DNA from: an uncultured Clostridium sp. | GTDB lineage: Bacteria; Bacillota; Clostridia; Clostridiales; Clostridiaceae | Assembly (NCBI GenBank): GCA_934746785.1 | Contig: CAKVFO010000065.1 | Span: 1 to 18,216, forward strand | DNA length: 18,216 bases | Reading direction: 5' to 3' | Shown here: piece after piece, positions 7,449 through 15,419 of the stretch | How positions within the stretch are numbered: position 1 is the first letter of the stretch | Layout: each line of letters opens with the position of its first letter | Translations under genes and position numbers: made by a program | Notes under the pieces: model-generated | The model's database searches: none | The model's input: only the letters and a program-made list of their open reading frames with translations | Told to the model about the DNA's origin: nothing

Positions 7449-7509
7449 ACTAATACTCCCCTTCAACACATTTTAGTCGTTTTTTCTAGGTTCTAAAATC
7501 ATTTAACAT

Positions 7510-7538
7510 ATTATAAATCAGCCCTTATAATATGTCAA
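7510..7538 (-). promoter_or_regulatory. strong promoter of greA-lysS
   Basis: On the minus strand TTGACA (7533-7538), a 17-base spacer and TATAAT (7510-7515) make a perfect SigA consensus at optimal spacing. Transcription would start near 7503, giving a leader of about 55 bases before greA. Confidence 0.9.
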
Positions 7539-7546
7539 TAAATGAT

Positions 7547-7631
7547 AATTAAGGGTATACTTTAGTGTAAATTATCTAAAGTACAATAAATATATTATAT
7601 ACCTTAAACACTATTCTTCATACCCTAAATT
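7547..7631. repeat. imperfect long inverted repeat between dusB and greA
   Basis: AATTAAGGGTAT (7547-7558) and ATACCCTAAATT (7620-7631) match as an inverted repeat at 11 of 12 positions. Inside them AGTGT (7564-7568) faces ACACT (7608-7612). A second hairpin, TACTTTAG (7558-7565) with CTAAAGTA (7576-7583), overlaps the left arm. No T-tract follows, so it is not a standard terminator, although the dusB transcript has no other obvious stop before the greA promoter. AT-rich DNA produces such pairings by chance more easily, so support is modest. Confidence 0.4.
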
Positions 7632-7712
7632 ACGCTATACTTAAAATAATTCTATTCTAAATACTAATATTTTATTAACAAACTACAGAGTAAACAGCTT
7701 ATTTTTTCATCT

Positions 7713-8693
7713 CTAGATATTCATTGTAACTAATTCATCTCTATATTGTTTTAATGTTGCAAAAACTTCTTCACTTGAATTCATAGTATTTATTATGTTT
7801 CTTATTTCTGAACTCTTTGGAAGTCCTTTTAAATACCATGAAGCATGCTTCCTCATTTCTCTTATTGCTTTATATTCACCATCATTCTTTATAGCAAGTT
7901 CATAATGTCTAAGACACATAGCTATCTTTTCTTCTGGTGTTACTTCATGCACCTCTTCACCTTTAAGTTTTCTTTCAATTTGTTTGAAAAGCCATGGATT
8001 TCCCATACTTCCTCTTGCAATCATAATACCATCACAATTAGATATTTCTTTTAACTTAAAAGCATCTTCAGGAGAAAAAACATCTCCATTCCCTATAACA
8101 GGAATGCTTACTGCTTCTTTTACCTGTCTTATTATATCCCAGTCTGCTTTACCTTCATACATTTGCTGTCTAGTTCTTCCATGAACTGCAATTGCATCAG
8201 CTCCTGCATTCTCCATCCACTTAGCAAACTCAACTGCATTTATATTATTCTCATCATAACCTTTTCTAAACTTAACAGTTACAGGTTTTGTTGAAACTTT
8301 CTTAATTTCTCTTACAATTTCAGCTGCTAAAGCAGGTTCTTTCAATAGTGCCGAACCCTCACCATTCTTTACTATCTTATTAGCTGGACATCCCATGTTT
8401 ATATCAATTATACAAACATCTTCTCTTTCATTAAAATGTTCTTCACAAACTTGTGCCATTATCTTAGGATCTCTTCCAAAGACTTGTACTGCTACTGGTT
8501 TTTCTTCTTCCGATATTCTCAAAAGACTTTGTGTATTTTCGCTTCCATAATATAATGCTTTAGCACTTACCATTTCTGTATAAACTAAACCACAGCCCAT
8601 TTCTTTGCATAATCCTCTAAAGGATATATCAGTAACTCCGGCCATTGGTGCTAAAAATACATTATTCTCGAAGACCAGATTACCTATTTTCAT
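7713..8693 (-). CDS. dusB: tRNA-dihydrouridine synthase, DusB-like
   Basis: This FMN enzyme reduces uridines in the D-loop of tRNAs using NADPH. The 326-residue protein starts with a TIM-barrel bearing the flavin motif APMAGVTD (15-22). The catalytic cysteine lies in NMGCPANKI (Cys102). Further family motifs are VHGRTRQQMYEGKADW, IGNGDVFSPEDA and MIARGSMGNPWLF. The C-terminal helical domain (after about 240) is typical of Dus proteins. It belongs to the NifR3 group, most like DusB; the exact target uridine cannot be read from sequence. AGGAGT seven bases upstream supports the start. It begins five bases after the coaX stop codon, with its Shine-Dalgarno overlapping the coaX end, so the two are co-transcribed and probably translationally coupled. 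Confidence 0.93.
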   Translation of the reverse strand: MKIGNLVFENNVFLAPMAGVTDISFRGLCKEMGCGLVYTEMVSAKALYYGSENTQSLLRISEEEKPVAVQVFGRDPKIMAQVCEEHFNEREDVCIIDINMGCPANKIVKNGEGSALLKEPALAAEIVREIKKVSTKPVTVKFRKGYDENNINAVEFAKWMENAGADAIAVHGRTRQQMYEGKADWDIIRQVKEAVSIPVIGNGDVFSPEDAFKLKEISNCDGIMIARGSMGNPWLFKQIERKLKGEEVHEVTPEEKIAMCLRHYELAIKNDGEYKAIREMRKHASWYLKGLPKSSEIRNIINTMNSSEEVFATLKQYRDELVTMNI

Positions 8694-8698
8694 ATAAT

Positions 8699-9478
8699 CT
8701 ACTCCTTGTTCTTATAATATATTAATTTTAATCCTTCTAAAGTCAAATCAGAGTTTACTTCATCTATAACATCAGTATGGCTATTAATTAGATTTGCTAG
8801 CCCTCCTGTTGCTATTACGTAAGGTTTTTCACTAGTTTTTGTCTTCATTTCTTTTTTCATTTTATTGACTATATATTCAACTTGACCTATATAACCATAT
8901 AATATTCCCGCTTGTATACTATTAACTGTATTCTTGCATATAATGCTTTTTGGCATTTCTAATTCAACTCTAGGTAGTTTTGCCGCTCTTTCAAACAATG
9001 CATCTGATGATATTTTTACTCCTGGAACTATGCATCCACCTAAATAATCTCCATTATCCATTAAAGCACAAAAAGTTGTAGCTGTTCCAAAGTCTATTAT
9101 TATAGCAGGTTTTCTATATATTTCATGAACTGCAACAGCATTTACAATTCTATCTGCTCCAACTTCCTTTGGATTATCATATTTAATATTTATTCCAGTC
9201 TTTACTCCTGGTCCAACTATTATAGGTTCTATCGAAAAGCACTTTCTTATAGCATTTTCAAGAGAATGCATTATATCAGGAACTACAGAAGATATGATTA
9301 TACCTTTTACTGAATCCCTATTTAAATTATTCTGGTCAAATAATTGTATAATTTGTATTGCATATTCATCTGAAGTTTTCTTAGTATCTGTAGAAAGACG
9401 CCAGCTTGCAATATATTTTTCCTCTTTTTGAACTCCTAATACTATATTAGTGTTTCCAACATCCACAAGTAAAATCAT
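8699..9478 (-). CDS. coaX: type III pantothenate kinase
   Basis: CoaX phosphorylates pantothenate, the first step of coenzyme A synthesis. It is an ASKHA-fold enzyme, unrelated to type I kinases and insensitive to CoA feedback. The 259-residue protein shows the phosphate loop DVGNTN (6-11), the motif GADRI (107-111) whose Asp109 is the likely catalytic base, and DFGTATT (129-135), followed by GGCIVPG (147-153). Length is normal. The start is supported by AAGGTGG about seven bases upstream. It is the first gene of a coaX-dusB pair. The position downstream of ftsH is shared with B. subtilis, although fhs intervenes here. The leader between its promoter and the ATG contains a GC hairpin with four T that might attenuate transcription. 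Confidence 0.95.
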   Translation of the reverse strand: MILLVDVGNTNIVLGVQKEEKYIASWRLSTDTKKTSDEYAIQIIQLFDQNNLNRDSVKGIIISSVVPDIMHSLENAIRKCFSIEPIIVGPGVKTGINIKYDNPKEVGADRIVNAVAVHEIYRKPAIIIDFGTATTFCALMDNGDYLGGCIVPGVKISSDALFERAAKLPRVELEMPKSIICKNTVNSIQAGILYGYIGQVEYIVNKMKKEMKTKTSEKPYVIATGGLANLINSHTDVIDEVNSDLTLEGLKLIYYKNKE

Positions 9479-9501
9479 AAAAGCACCACCTTAATATAAT
9501 T

Positions 9502-9526
9502 AAAAGCAGCTATAAAAGCTGCCTTT
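9502..9526 (-). terminator. hairpin with short T-tract in the coaX leader (fhs terminator or attenuator)
   Basis: On the minus strand GCAGC (9522 to 9518) pairs with GCTGC (9510 to 9506), extended by one T-A pair inside and three A-T pairs outside one mismatch. Four T follow. It lies about 80 bases after the fhs stop codon and about 30 bases before coaX. It is the only terminator-like structure for fhs, but it lies downstream of the candidate coaX promoter, so it would also affect coaX. Confidence 0.5.
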
Positions 9527-9558
9527 ATCCCAATAAATAACTTAAATTTGACAATATA

Positions 9559-9586
9559 ATTTTAGCAATTTACAGTCATTTGTCAA
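9559..9586 (-). promoter_or_regulatory. promoter of coaX-dusB
   Basis: On the minus strand TTGACA (9581-9586) is followed after 16 bases by TAAAAT (9559-9564). It starts 18 bases after the fhs stop codon, giving a coaX leader of about 75 bases that includes the hairpin at 9502-9526. Confidence 0.65.
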
Positions 9587-9604
9587 GTAAAATAAATCTT
9601 TTGT

Positions 9605-11275
9605 CTAGAATAATCCTACAATTGTCCCATCTTTTAGTATGTCCATTTTATTAGCTGCTGGTACTTTTGGTAAACCTGGCATAGTCATTATATTACCTGT
9701 TAAAATTACTATAAATCCTGCTCCATTAGATACTTTAACTTCTTGAACATTTATTTCAAAACCTTCAGGTCTTCCTATTAATGTTGGATCATCAGATAAT
9801 GAATATTGAGTCTTAGCTACACATATAGGTAGTTTATCTAAATTAAATTTTTCTAATTCAGCAATTTGTTTCTTAGCTGCAGTTGAATAATTAACGCCAC
9901 TTGCGCCATAGATTTCTTTAGCTATTTTTAACATTTTATCCTTAATGCTTTCTTCTGGTTCATATAAATATTTAAAATTAGAAGTTTCATTGTCTAATAC
10001 ATCTTGCACTGCATCTGCTAATTCTAATCCACCTTCTCCGCCTTTTTCCCATACGTTACAAAGTGCTATTTTAACTCCAACTTTATTACAGAATCCCTTT
10101 AAATATGTAATTTCTTCATCACTATCACTTACAAATTTATTTATAGCAACTACTACTGGAACATTATATTTCTTTATGTTTTCAACTTGCTTTTCTAAGT
10201 TTACAATACCCTTAGCTAAAGCTTCAACATTAGGAGTATTTAATTCTGTTTTAGCTACTCCTCCGTGATGTTTTAAAGCTCTTATTGTTGCAACAACTAC
10301 AACACAATCTGGTTTTAAATTACCGTATCTACATTTTATATCTAAGAATTTTTCAGCTCCTAAGTCTGCACCAAATCCTGCTTCTGTAATAGCAATATCT
10401 CCTAATTTTAATGCCATTTTTGTAGCAAGTACCGAGTTACATCCATGTGCTATGTTTGCAAAAGGTCCACCATGTATTATTGCTGGTGTATTTTCTAAAG
10501 TTTGAACTAAATTTGGCTTAATTGCATCTTTCATTAACAAAGCCATAGCCCCTTGAACTTCTAATTGTTTTGCATATACTGGATTTCCATCTAAATCATA
10601 AGCTATTAATATATTACCCATTCTTTCTTTTAAATCTTCTAAATCTTTAGCAAGGCACAAAATAGCCATAACTTCTGAAGCAACTGTTATTGTAAATCCG
10701 TCTTCTCTAACAAATCCATTAACTTTTCCACCCATACCTACAGTTATATGTCTTAAAGCTCTATCATTCATATCCATTACTCTTTTAAAAATAATTCTTC
10801 TTGAATCTATTCTTAAAACATTTCCTTGATGTATATGGTTATCTATTGCTGCACATAATAAATTATTTGCTGACGTTATTGCATGCATATCTCCAGTAAA
10901 ATGAAGATTAATGTCCTCCATTGGAACAACTTGAGCATATCCACCTCCTGCAGCTCCTCCTTTTATACCAAATACAGGTCCTAAAGATGGTTCTCTTAGT
11001 GCTATAACTGCATTTTTCCCTTGTCTACAAAAAGCTTGAGCTAAACCAACAGTAACAGTTGATTTTCCTTCCCCAGCTGGAGTAGGATTTATAGCTGTAA
11101 CTAATACTAATTTTCCATCCTTTTTATCTTTATTTTTTTCAAGAACATCTAAAGAAATCTTACATTTATATTTGCCGTATAATTCTATGTCATTCTCTGA
11201 TAAATTAATTTTTTCTGCTATCTTAACAATTGGCTCCATCTTAGCTTCTTGAGCTATTTGAATATCACTTTTCAT
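9605..11275 (-). CDS. fhs: formate--tetrahydrofolate ligase
   Basis: The enzyme makes 10-formyl-tetrahydrofolate from formate, THF and ATP, supplying formyl groups for purines and fMet-tRNA; in anaerobes it also works in purine, glycine and acetogenic one-carbon metabolism. The 556-residue length is the family standard. The nucleotide loop TPAGEGKST is at 65-73. Other conserved stretches are GPVFGIKGGAAGGGYAQV, DMHAITSANNL, GPFANIAHGCNS and TEAGFGADLGAEKF. The frame extends seven codons to an ATG at 11296, but that extension contains the Shine-Dalgarno AGGAGT, placed six bases before the ATG at 11275, which I take as the start. It has its own upstream gap of 235 bases after the ftsH terminator. 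That gap contains two TATAAT hexamers with weak -35 regions and repeated CGAAT motifs. I saw no folate riboswitch there. Confidence 0.97.
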   Translation of the reverse strand: MKSDIQIAQEAKMEPIVKIAEKINLSENDIELYGKYKCKISLDVLEKNKDKKDGKLVLVTAINPTPAGEGKSTVTVGLAQAFCRQGKNAVIALREPSLGPVFGIKGGAAGGGYAQVVPMEDINLHFTGDMHAITSANNLLCAAIDNHIHQGNVLRIDSRRIIFKRVMDMNDRALRHITVGMGGKVNGFVREDGFTITVASEVMAILCLAKDLEDLKERMGNILIAYDLDGNPVYAKQLEVQGAMALLMKDAIKPNLVQTLENTPAIIHGGPFANIAHGCNSVLATKMALKLGDIAITEAGFGADLGAEKFLDIKCRYGNLKPDCVVVVATIRALKHHGGVAKTELNTPNVEALAKGIVNLEKQVENIKKYNVPVVVAINKFVSDSDEEITYLKGFCNKVGVKIALCNVWEKGGEGGLELADAVQDVLDNETSNFKYLYEPEESIKDKMLKIAKEIYGASGVNYSTAAKKQIAELEKFNLDKLPICVAKTQYSLSDDPTLIGRPEGFEINVQEVKVSNGAGFIVILTGNIMTMPGLPKVPAANKMDILKDGTIVGLF

Positions 11276-11348
11276 ATTAACACTCCTTAACACCATTCTA
11301 ATATAACTTGCATTAAAATTATATCATCTATATATAATTTTTAAAAGA

Positions 11349-11388
11349 AATATTCGAATATTAATCGAATAAAACGAATTATCTTTCG
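11349..11388. promoter_or_regulatory. cluster of CGAA/TTCG motifs upstream of fhs, possible operator
   Basis: Within 40 bases there are three CGAAT words (11355-11359, 11366-11370, 11375-11379) and a TTCG (11385-11388). The first is embedded in a perfect 14-base palindrome AATATTCGAATATT (11349-11362). CG dinucleotides are rare in DNA this AT-rich. The PurR boxes of Firmicutes are AT-flanked inverted CGAA motifs, and fhs serves purine synthesis, so a regulator of that kind is conceivable. The spacing does not clearly fit known PurR boxes; this is a weak call. Confidence 0.25.
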
Positions 11389-11482
11389 TATCTACCCGTT
11401 CTTTTTTTGATTTTTTATTATATCATTTGTATATGTTTAAAAATACCAATCATTTTTGATACACAACCATTTTTAACTTGTC

Positions 11483-11512
11483 AAAAAAAAGACTTCATTT
11501 AAGAAGTCTTTT
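11483..11512 (-). terminator. terminator of ftsH, overlapping its stop codon
   Basis: AAAAGACTTC (11487-11496) and GAAGTCTTTT (11503-11512) form a perfect 10-bp stem with a six-base loop. On the minus strand it ends in eight T (11490 to 11483). The first arm includes two bases of the ftsH stop codon (11511-11513), so the stem starts inside the coding sequence. Confidence 0.93.
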
Positions 11513-13310
11513 AAGCATTTTCAAATATTTCTATAAACTCTGCACCTTCTAATTTTTCTTTTTCTAATAAAGCCTTAGAAACAGCATGAAGTTTATTTAT
11601 ATTTTCTTTTAATAATCTTTCAGCACTATTATATGCCTCATCTATAAATTTCTTAACTTCCTTATCTATTTCAGATCCAAGTTCTTCACTAAAATTACGT
11701 CCTCTTCCTAAATCTCTTCCTAAGAAGACTTCATTTTGATCAGAACCATAAGAAATTGTTCCTATCTTTTCACTCATACCATATTCCATAACCATACTTC
11801 TAGCAATTGCACTAGCTCTATCTATATCATTTTTAGCTCCTGTACTTATATCTCCAAGAACTAATTGCTCAGCCACTCTACCACCTAATAGTCCAATCAT
11901 CTCATCTTTCAGCTTGGATTTAGATGTATAAGCTCTATCTTCATTAGGCAAGTGCATAGTGTATCCACCTGCTCTACCTCTTGGTATAATCGAAATTTCA
12001 TGTACTGGATCAGCATTAGGTAAAAGCTTCATTACAACTGCATGCCCAGCTTCATGATAAGCAGTTAACTTTCTATCATGTTCACTTATTACTCTACTCT
12101 TCTTTTCTGGTCCTGCAATTACTCTTGTTATTGCCTCTTCCATTTCAAGCATTGTAATAACTTTCTTAGATCTCCTTACTGCAAGCAATGCTGCTTCATT
12201 TGCAAGATTTTCTAAATCAGCTCCACTAAATCCTGGAGTTCTTTTAGCAAGAATATTTAAATTAACATCAGTATCTAAAGGTTTCTTTTTAGTATGAACT
12301 TTTAAAATTTCTTCTCTACCCTTTACATCCGGTGCAGCAACAACTATTTGTCTATCAAATCTTCCTGGTCTTAATAAGGCCGGATCTAATATATCTGGTC
12401 TATTAGTTGCAGCTATCATTATAATTCCCTCATTTACTCCAAAACCATCCATTTCAACAAGTAATTGATTCAAAGTTTGTTCTCTTTCATCATGACCTCC
12501 GCCAAGTCCTGCTCCTCTTTGTCTGCCTACGGCATCTATTTCATCTATAAATACTATACATGGAGAATTTTTCTTAGCTTCTTGAAATAAATCTCTTACT
12601 CTTGATGCACCAACACCAACAAACATCTCTACAAAATCAGAACCTGATATACTAAAGAATGGAACTCCTGCTTCTCCAGCAATAGCCTTAGCAAGTAGTG
12701 TCTTTCCTGTTCCTGGAGGTCCTACTAATAAAACTCCCTTTGGAATCCTTGCCCCCATTTCAATATATTTAGCTGGAAGCTTTAGAAAGTCAACAATCTC
12801 CTCTAATTCAGCTTTTTCTTCATCTGCACCTGCTACATCATTAAAAGTAACTTTCTTTGAATCTGGTGTAGCTATTTTAGCCCTACTTTTTCCAAAGTTC
12901 ATTACTCCTCTACCACTTCCTCCTTGTGTTTGCTGAGTCATAATAAACAAGAATATCAAAAGACTAATAACTAAAATTACTGTAGGTATGATATTTAACC
13001 ATGCTCCACTATTAGATGGCGATTCAAATTCTATTCTAGTATTATCATTTGGATATTCTGTCATTAAAGATACCATAACATCGCTTGGAGCATATGTAAT
13101 AAATACCTTATTATCACTTGTCTTTCCTTGAATTAACATCTTATCTTCTTTAACTGTTATGCTTTGAATATCTCCACTTTTCCATTTTTGTTGGAATGAA
13201 CTATATGGTATATTTTCAGGTCCTCCCTTTGATTGCCATACTGTTGCTGCAGCAACTACCATTACTACTAATAGTATAATCCATATAGCCGAACTTGAAT
13301 TTTTTTTCAT
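11511..13310 (-). CDS. ftsH: ATP-dependent zinc metalloprotease FtsH
   Basis: FtsH is a membrane-anchored hexameric AAA+ protease that degrades unassembled membrane proteins and regulators; in B. subtilis it is needed for sporulation. The 599-residue protein has membrane segment 1 (about 8-24), an extracytoplasmic domain, and membrane segment 2 (about 104-124). The AAA module carries Walker A GPPGTGKT (197-204), pore loop FVGVGA (230-235), Walker B IVFIDEID (252-259) and a second region of homology with NRPDILDPALLRPGRFDR (303-320). The protease domain has the zinc motif HEAGH (419-423) and Asp495 as the likely third ligand. The start is supported by a GAGGGGGGG tract just upstream, an unusual run of seven G. 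It begins 57 bases after hpt with no clear promoter, so co-transcription with tilS-hpt is likely. The C-terminal tail is somewhat short after the protease domain. Confidence 0.97.
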   Translation of the reverse strand: MKKNSSSAIWIILLVVMVVAAATVWQSKGGPENIPYSSFQQKWKSGDIQSITVKEDKMLIQGKTSDNKVFITYAPSDVMVSLMTEYPNDNTRIEFESPSNSGAWLNIIPTVILVISLLIFLFIMTQQTQGGSGRGVMNFGKSRAKIATPDSKKVTFNDVAGADEEKAELEEIVDFLKLPAKYIEMGARIPKGVLLVGPPGTGKTLLAKAIAGEAGVPFFSISGSDFVEMFVGVGASRVRDLFQEAKKNSPCIVFIDEIDAVGRQRGAGLGGGHDEREQTLNQLLVEMDGFGVNEGIIMIAATNRPDILDPALLRPGRFDRQIVVAAPDVKGREEILKVHTKKKPLDTDVNLNILAKRTPGFSGADLENLANEAALLAVRRSKKVITMLEMEEAITRVIAGPEKKSRVISEHDRKLTAYHEAGHAVVMKLLPNADPVHEISIIPRGRAGGYTMHLPNEDRAYTSKSKLKDEMIGLLGGRVAEQLVLGDISTGAKNDIDRASAIARSMVMEYGMSEKIGTISYGSDQNEVFLGRDLGRGRNFSEELGSEIDKEVKKFIDEAYNSAERLLKENINKLHAVSKALLEKEKLEGAEFIEIFENA

Positions 13311-13367
13311 TCAAGCCCCCCCTCTCTTTCTCATATTTTTTGTTTACTTATGATATTAACCTAAACA

Positions 13368-13907
13368 TTATTTATTATAAACCTCAGGTTTTAATACTCC
13401 TATAAAAGGTAAATTTCTATACTTTTCTGCATAATCAATTCCATAACCTACTATAAATTCATCTGGGACATCATATCCTATATACTTAACATGAATATCT
13501 TTCTTTCTTCTTGCAGGTTTATTTAACAAGGTTACTATTTCTATTGAATTAGCTTTTCTAGCCTTAAGATATTTAGTAAGATAAGATAATGTAATTCCAC
13601 TATCAACTATATCTTCTACTATTAATATATCTCTTCCCTCTATACTATGGTCTAAATCCTTTAATATTCTAACAACCCCTGAACTTTCAGTTGCATCACC
13701 ATAACTTGAAACTGCCATAAAATCAATTTCACATGGTATAGTAATTCCTTTAATTAATTCTGCTGCAAAAAGAACAGAACCCTTAAGTACACCTACAACA
13801 ACTAAGTCCTTTCCTTTGTAATCCCTACTAATTTCCTTGCTTATTTCCTTTACCTTCTTCTTTATATCTTCTTCATTAAAAAGTACTTCTTTAATATCTT
13901 TTATCAT
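13368..13907 (-). CDS. hpt: hypoxanthine phosphoribosyltransferase
   Basis: The enzyme salvages hypoxanthine and guanine by transfer of phosphoribose from PRPP. The 179-residue protein has the PRPP-binding loop VEDIVDSGITL (97-107) and the diphosphate-binding turn LKGS (41-44), with the conserved MAVSSYG (64-70) near the flexible loop. Length is normal for bacterial HPRTs. Its ATG lies one base after the tilS stop codon, and the AAAGGA ribosome binding site is inside the 3-prime end of tilS, so translation is probably coupled. The tilS-hpt-ftsH order is widely conserved in Firmicutes; in B. subtilis TilS and HprT are reported to interact with each other and to activate ftsH transcription. The symbol hprT is also used. 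Confidence 0.96.
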   Translation of the reverse strand: MIKDIKEVLFNEEDIKKKVKEISKEISRDYKGKDLVVVGVLKGSVLFAAELIKGITIPCEIDFMAVSSYGDATESSGVVRILKDLDHSIEGRDILIVEDIVDSGITLSYLTKYLKARKANSIEIVTLLNKPARRKKDIHVKYIGYDVPDEFIVGYGIDYAEKYRNLPFIGVLKPEVYNK

Positions 13908-13908
13908 T

Positions 13909-15318
13909 TTATTTTTCCTTTCTAGAAAACTCTATTTTTAGTATATTTTTTGTTTCATTAGTTACTTTAAATTTATTTGATAATTTAAGAGATACTACCC
14001 ACGCAATATAATCACCAAATTGTACTATCGGTATAATATCTCTTTCCTCTTTAGGAACTTTCATATCAATAAAAATATCTTTAAGTTTTTTATTTCCATT
14101 CATTCCAAGTGGATTTATTTTATCACCATTTTTTCTATGTCTAATGATAATATTACCATTAATTTTATTATAATCAAAATATTTTATATATTTATTTTTA
14201 TTAATCTGTACATTTTCATCCTTTTTTAATACACTACAATAAAATATATACTCTCCAAACTCTATCTTTTTTCCATCTATTAATTTTTTTTCATATACTA
14301 CTTCATCGTATTCATTCTTTCTAATTGAACTTTTCATTTTAATATGGATATCTCCATACACATTTTCAGCACATATTCCATAAGGTAAATCAATTATTTT
14401 ATTAGTAGACATCTGTTGTATATTTTCAATTTCTTTTATATGTTTCAACTCAACATCATACTGATTTCCATTCACCTTCTTAATTGCTTTTCTAATTATT
14501 CTTCCTACTATTGCACTCCCTTCATTAAACACCTCCTTTTGAATGATAACCTTATCTATTTTTTCTATACAATATTTTTTATAACTTCTGCTTACTTCCT
14601 CTACAATAAATTTATTATCCTCTTGCAATAATAATGCCATTCTATTTATTGCTTCAATAACATCTTTATTAAAATTTTCCTTCATATAAGGCAAAATATC
14701 TAATCTAACCTTATTTCTACTATATATTTTTTCTAAGTTAGTTCCATCAATTCTAGGCTCTAAACAATTTTCTTCACAATAGCTTTCAACTTCTTCTCTT
14801 TTCATAAATAATATAGGTCTTATGTATTTATCATCTCTTTTAACCGGAATACCAGTCAGTCCATCTAATCCTGTACCCCTCATAATCCTTAGCAAAATTG
14901 TTTCTGCTTGGTCATTTGCATTATGAGCAGTAGCTATCTTTAAAAATCCTGTTTTTTTCAATACCTCATCAAAGAAATCATATCTTACTCTTCGTCCTGC
15001 TGTTTCTGAAGACAATCCTGAATTCTTAGCAAAACCTTCAACATCTTTTCTTAATACAAAAAACTTTACTCTCATCTTTTCACACAATTTTTTCGAATAA
15101 TTTTCATCTGCATCTGCGGCTTCTCCTCTAATCATATGATTAATATGCGCTGCTACTATTTTTAAATTAAGCTCTTCTCTAATGCTACATAAAAGATGAA
15201 GTAAACAAACTGAATCTGGACCTCCAGATAATCCAACAACTATTCCATCACCTTTATTTATTAATGAATTTTCTTCTATATAACTTAAAAATCTTTCTTT
15301 TATATCTGTAGTAATCAT
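13909..15318 (-). CDS. tilS: tRNA(Ile)-lysidine synthetase
   Basis: TilS attaches lysine to C34 of the tRNA-Ile with CAU anticodon, changing both its codon (AUA) and its amino acid identity; it is essential in bacteria. The 469-residue protein begins with an N-type ATP-pyrophosphatase domain with the PP-loop SGGPDS (31-36) and the later motif TAHNANDQAETILLR. A central helical domain and a C-terminal domain follow, the latter marked by GDKINPLGMNGNKKLKDIFI. Length and layout match the Clostridium and Bacillus type. GAGGAA five bases before the ATG supports the start. It is followed at once by hpt and preceded by the spoIIE terminator. The middle and C-terminal parts are very rich in Lys, Ile and Asn, in line with AT-rich coding and low conservation. 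Confidence 0.95.
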   Translation of the reverse strand: MITTDIKERFLSYIEENSLINKGDGIVVGLSGGPDSVCLLHLLCSIREELNLKIVAAHINHMIRGEAADADENYSKKLCEKMRVKFFVLRKDVEGFAKNSGLSSETAGRRVRYDFFDEVLKKTGFLKIATAHNANDQAETILLRIMRGTGLDGLTGIPVKRDDKYIRPILFMKREEVESYCEENCLEPRIDGTNLEKIYSRNKVRLDILPYMKENFNKDVIEAINRMALLLQEDNKFIVEEVSRSYKKYCIEKIDKVIIQKEVFNEGSAIVGRIIRKAIKKVNGNQYDVELKHIKEIENIQQMSTNKIIDLPYGICAENVYGDIHIKMKSSIRKNEYDEVVYEKKLIDGKKIEFGEYIFYCSVLKKDENVQINKNKYIKYFDYNKINGNIIIRHRKNGDKINPLGMNGNKKLKDIFIDMKVPKEERDIIPIVQFGDYIAWVVSLKLSNKFKVTNETKNILKIEFSRKEK

Positions 15319-15345
15319 AATTCTTCCTCTATTCTAAAACTTTCA

Positions 15346-15374
15346 TATCTATATTTTACATTTTATTCTTGCAA
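15346..15374 (-). promoter_or_regulatory. possible promoter of tilS-hpt-ftsH
   Basis: On the minus strand TTGCAA (15369-15374) is followed after 17 bases by TAGATA (15346-15351), 28 bases before the tilS start. The -10 match is poor, but the position just after the spoIIE terminator is the expected one. Confidence 0.3.
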
Positions 15375-15380
15375 AATTAA

Positions 15381-15407
15381 ATAGCCAGCTAAAATTCAGC
15401 CAGCTAT
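15381..15407 (-). terminator. probable terminator of spoIIE
   Basis: On the minus strand ATAGCTGGCT (15407 to 15398) pairs with AGCTGGCTAT (15390 to 15381) over ten positions, two of them G-U wobbles, around a seven-base loop. The tail TTAATTTTG is only partly T-rich. It lies about 12 bases after the spoIIE stop codon. Its two arms also read as a direct repeat of AGCTGGCT because of the wobble pairs. Confidence 0.65.
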
Positions 15408-15419
15408 CAATTGTTTATA

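Noticed and set aside
11276..11510. Possible folate (THF) riboswitch upstream of fhs
   Set aside because: I looked for the conserved core of the known class and did not see it; the spacer is AT-rich with only CGAA motifs and TATAAT hexamers.
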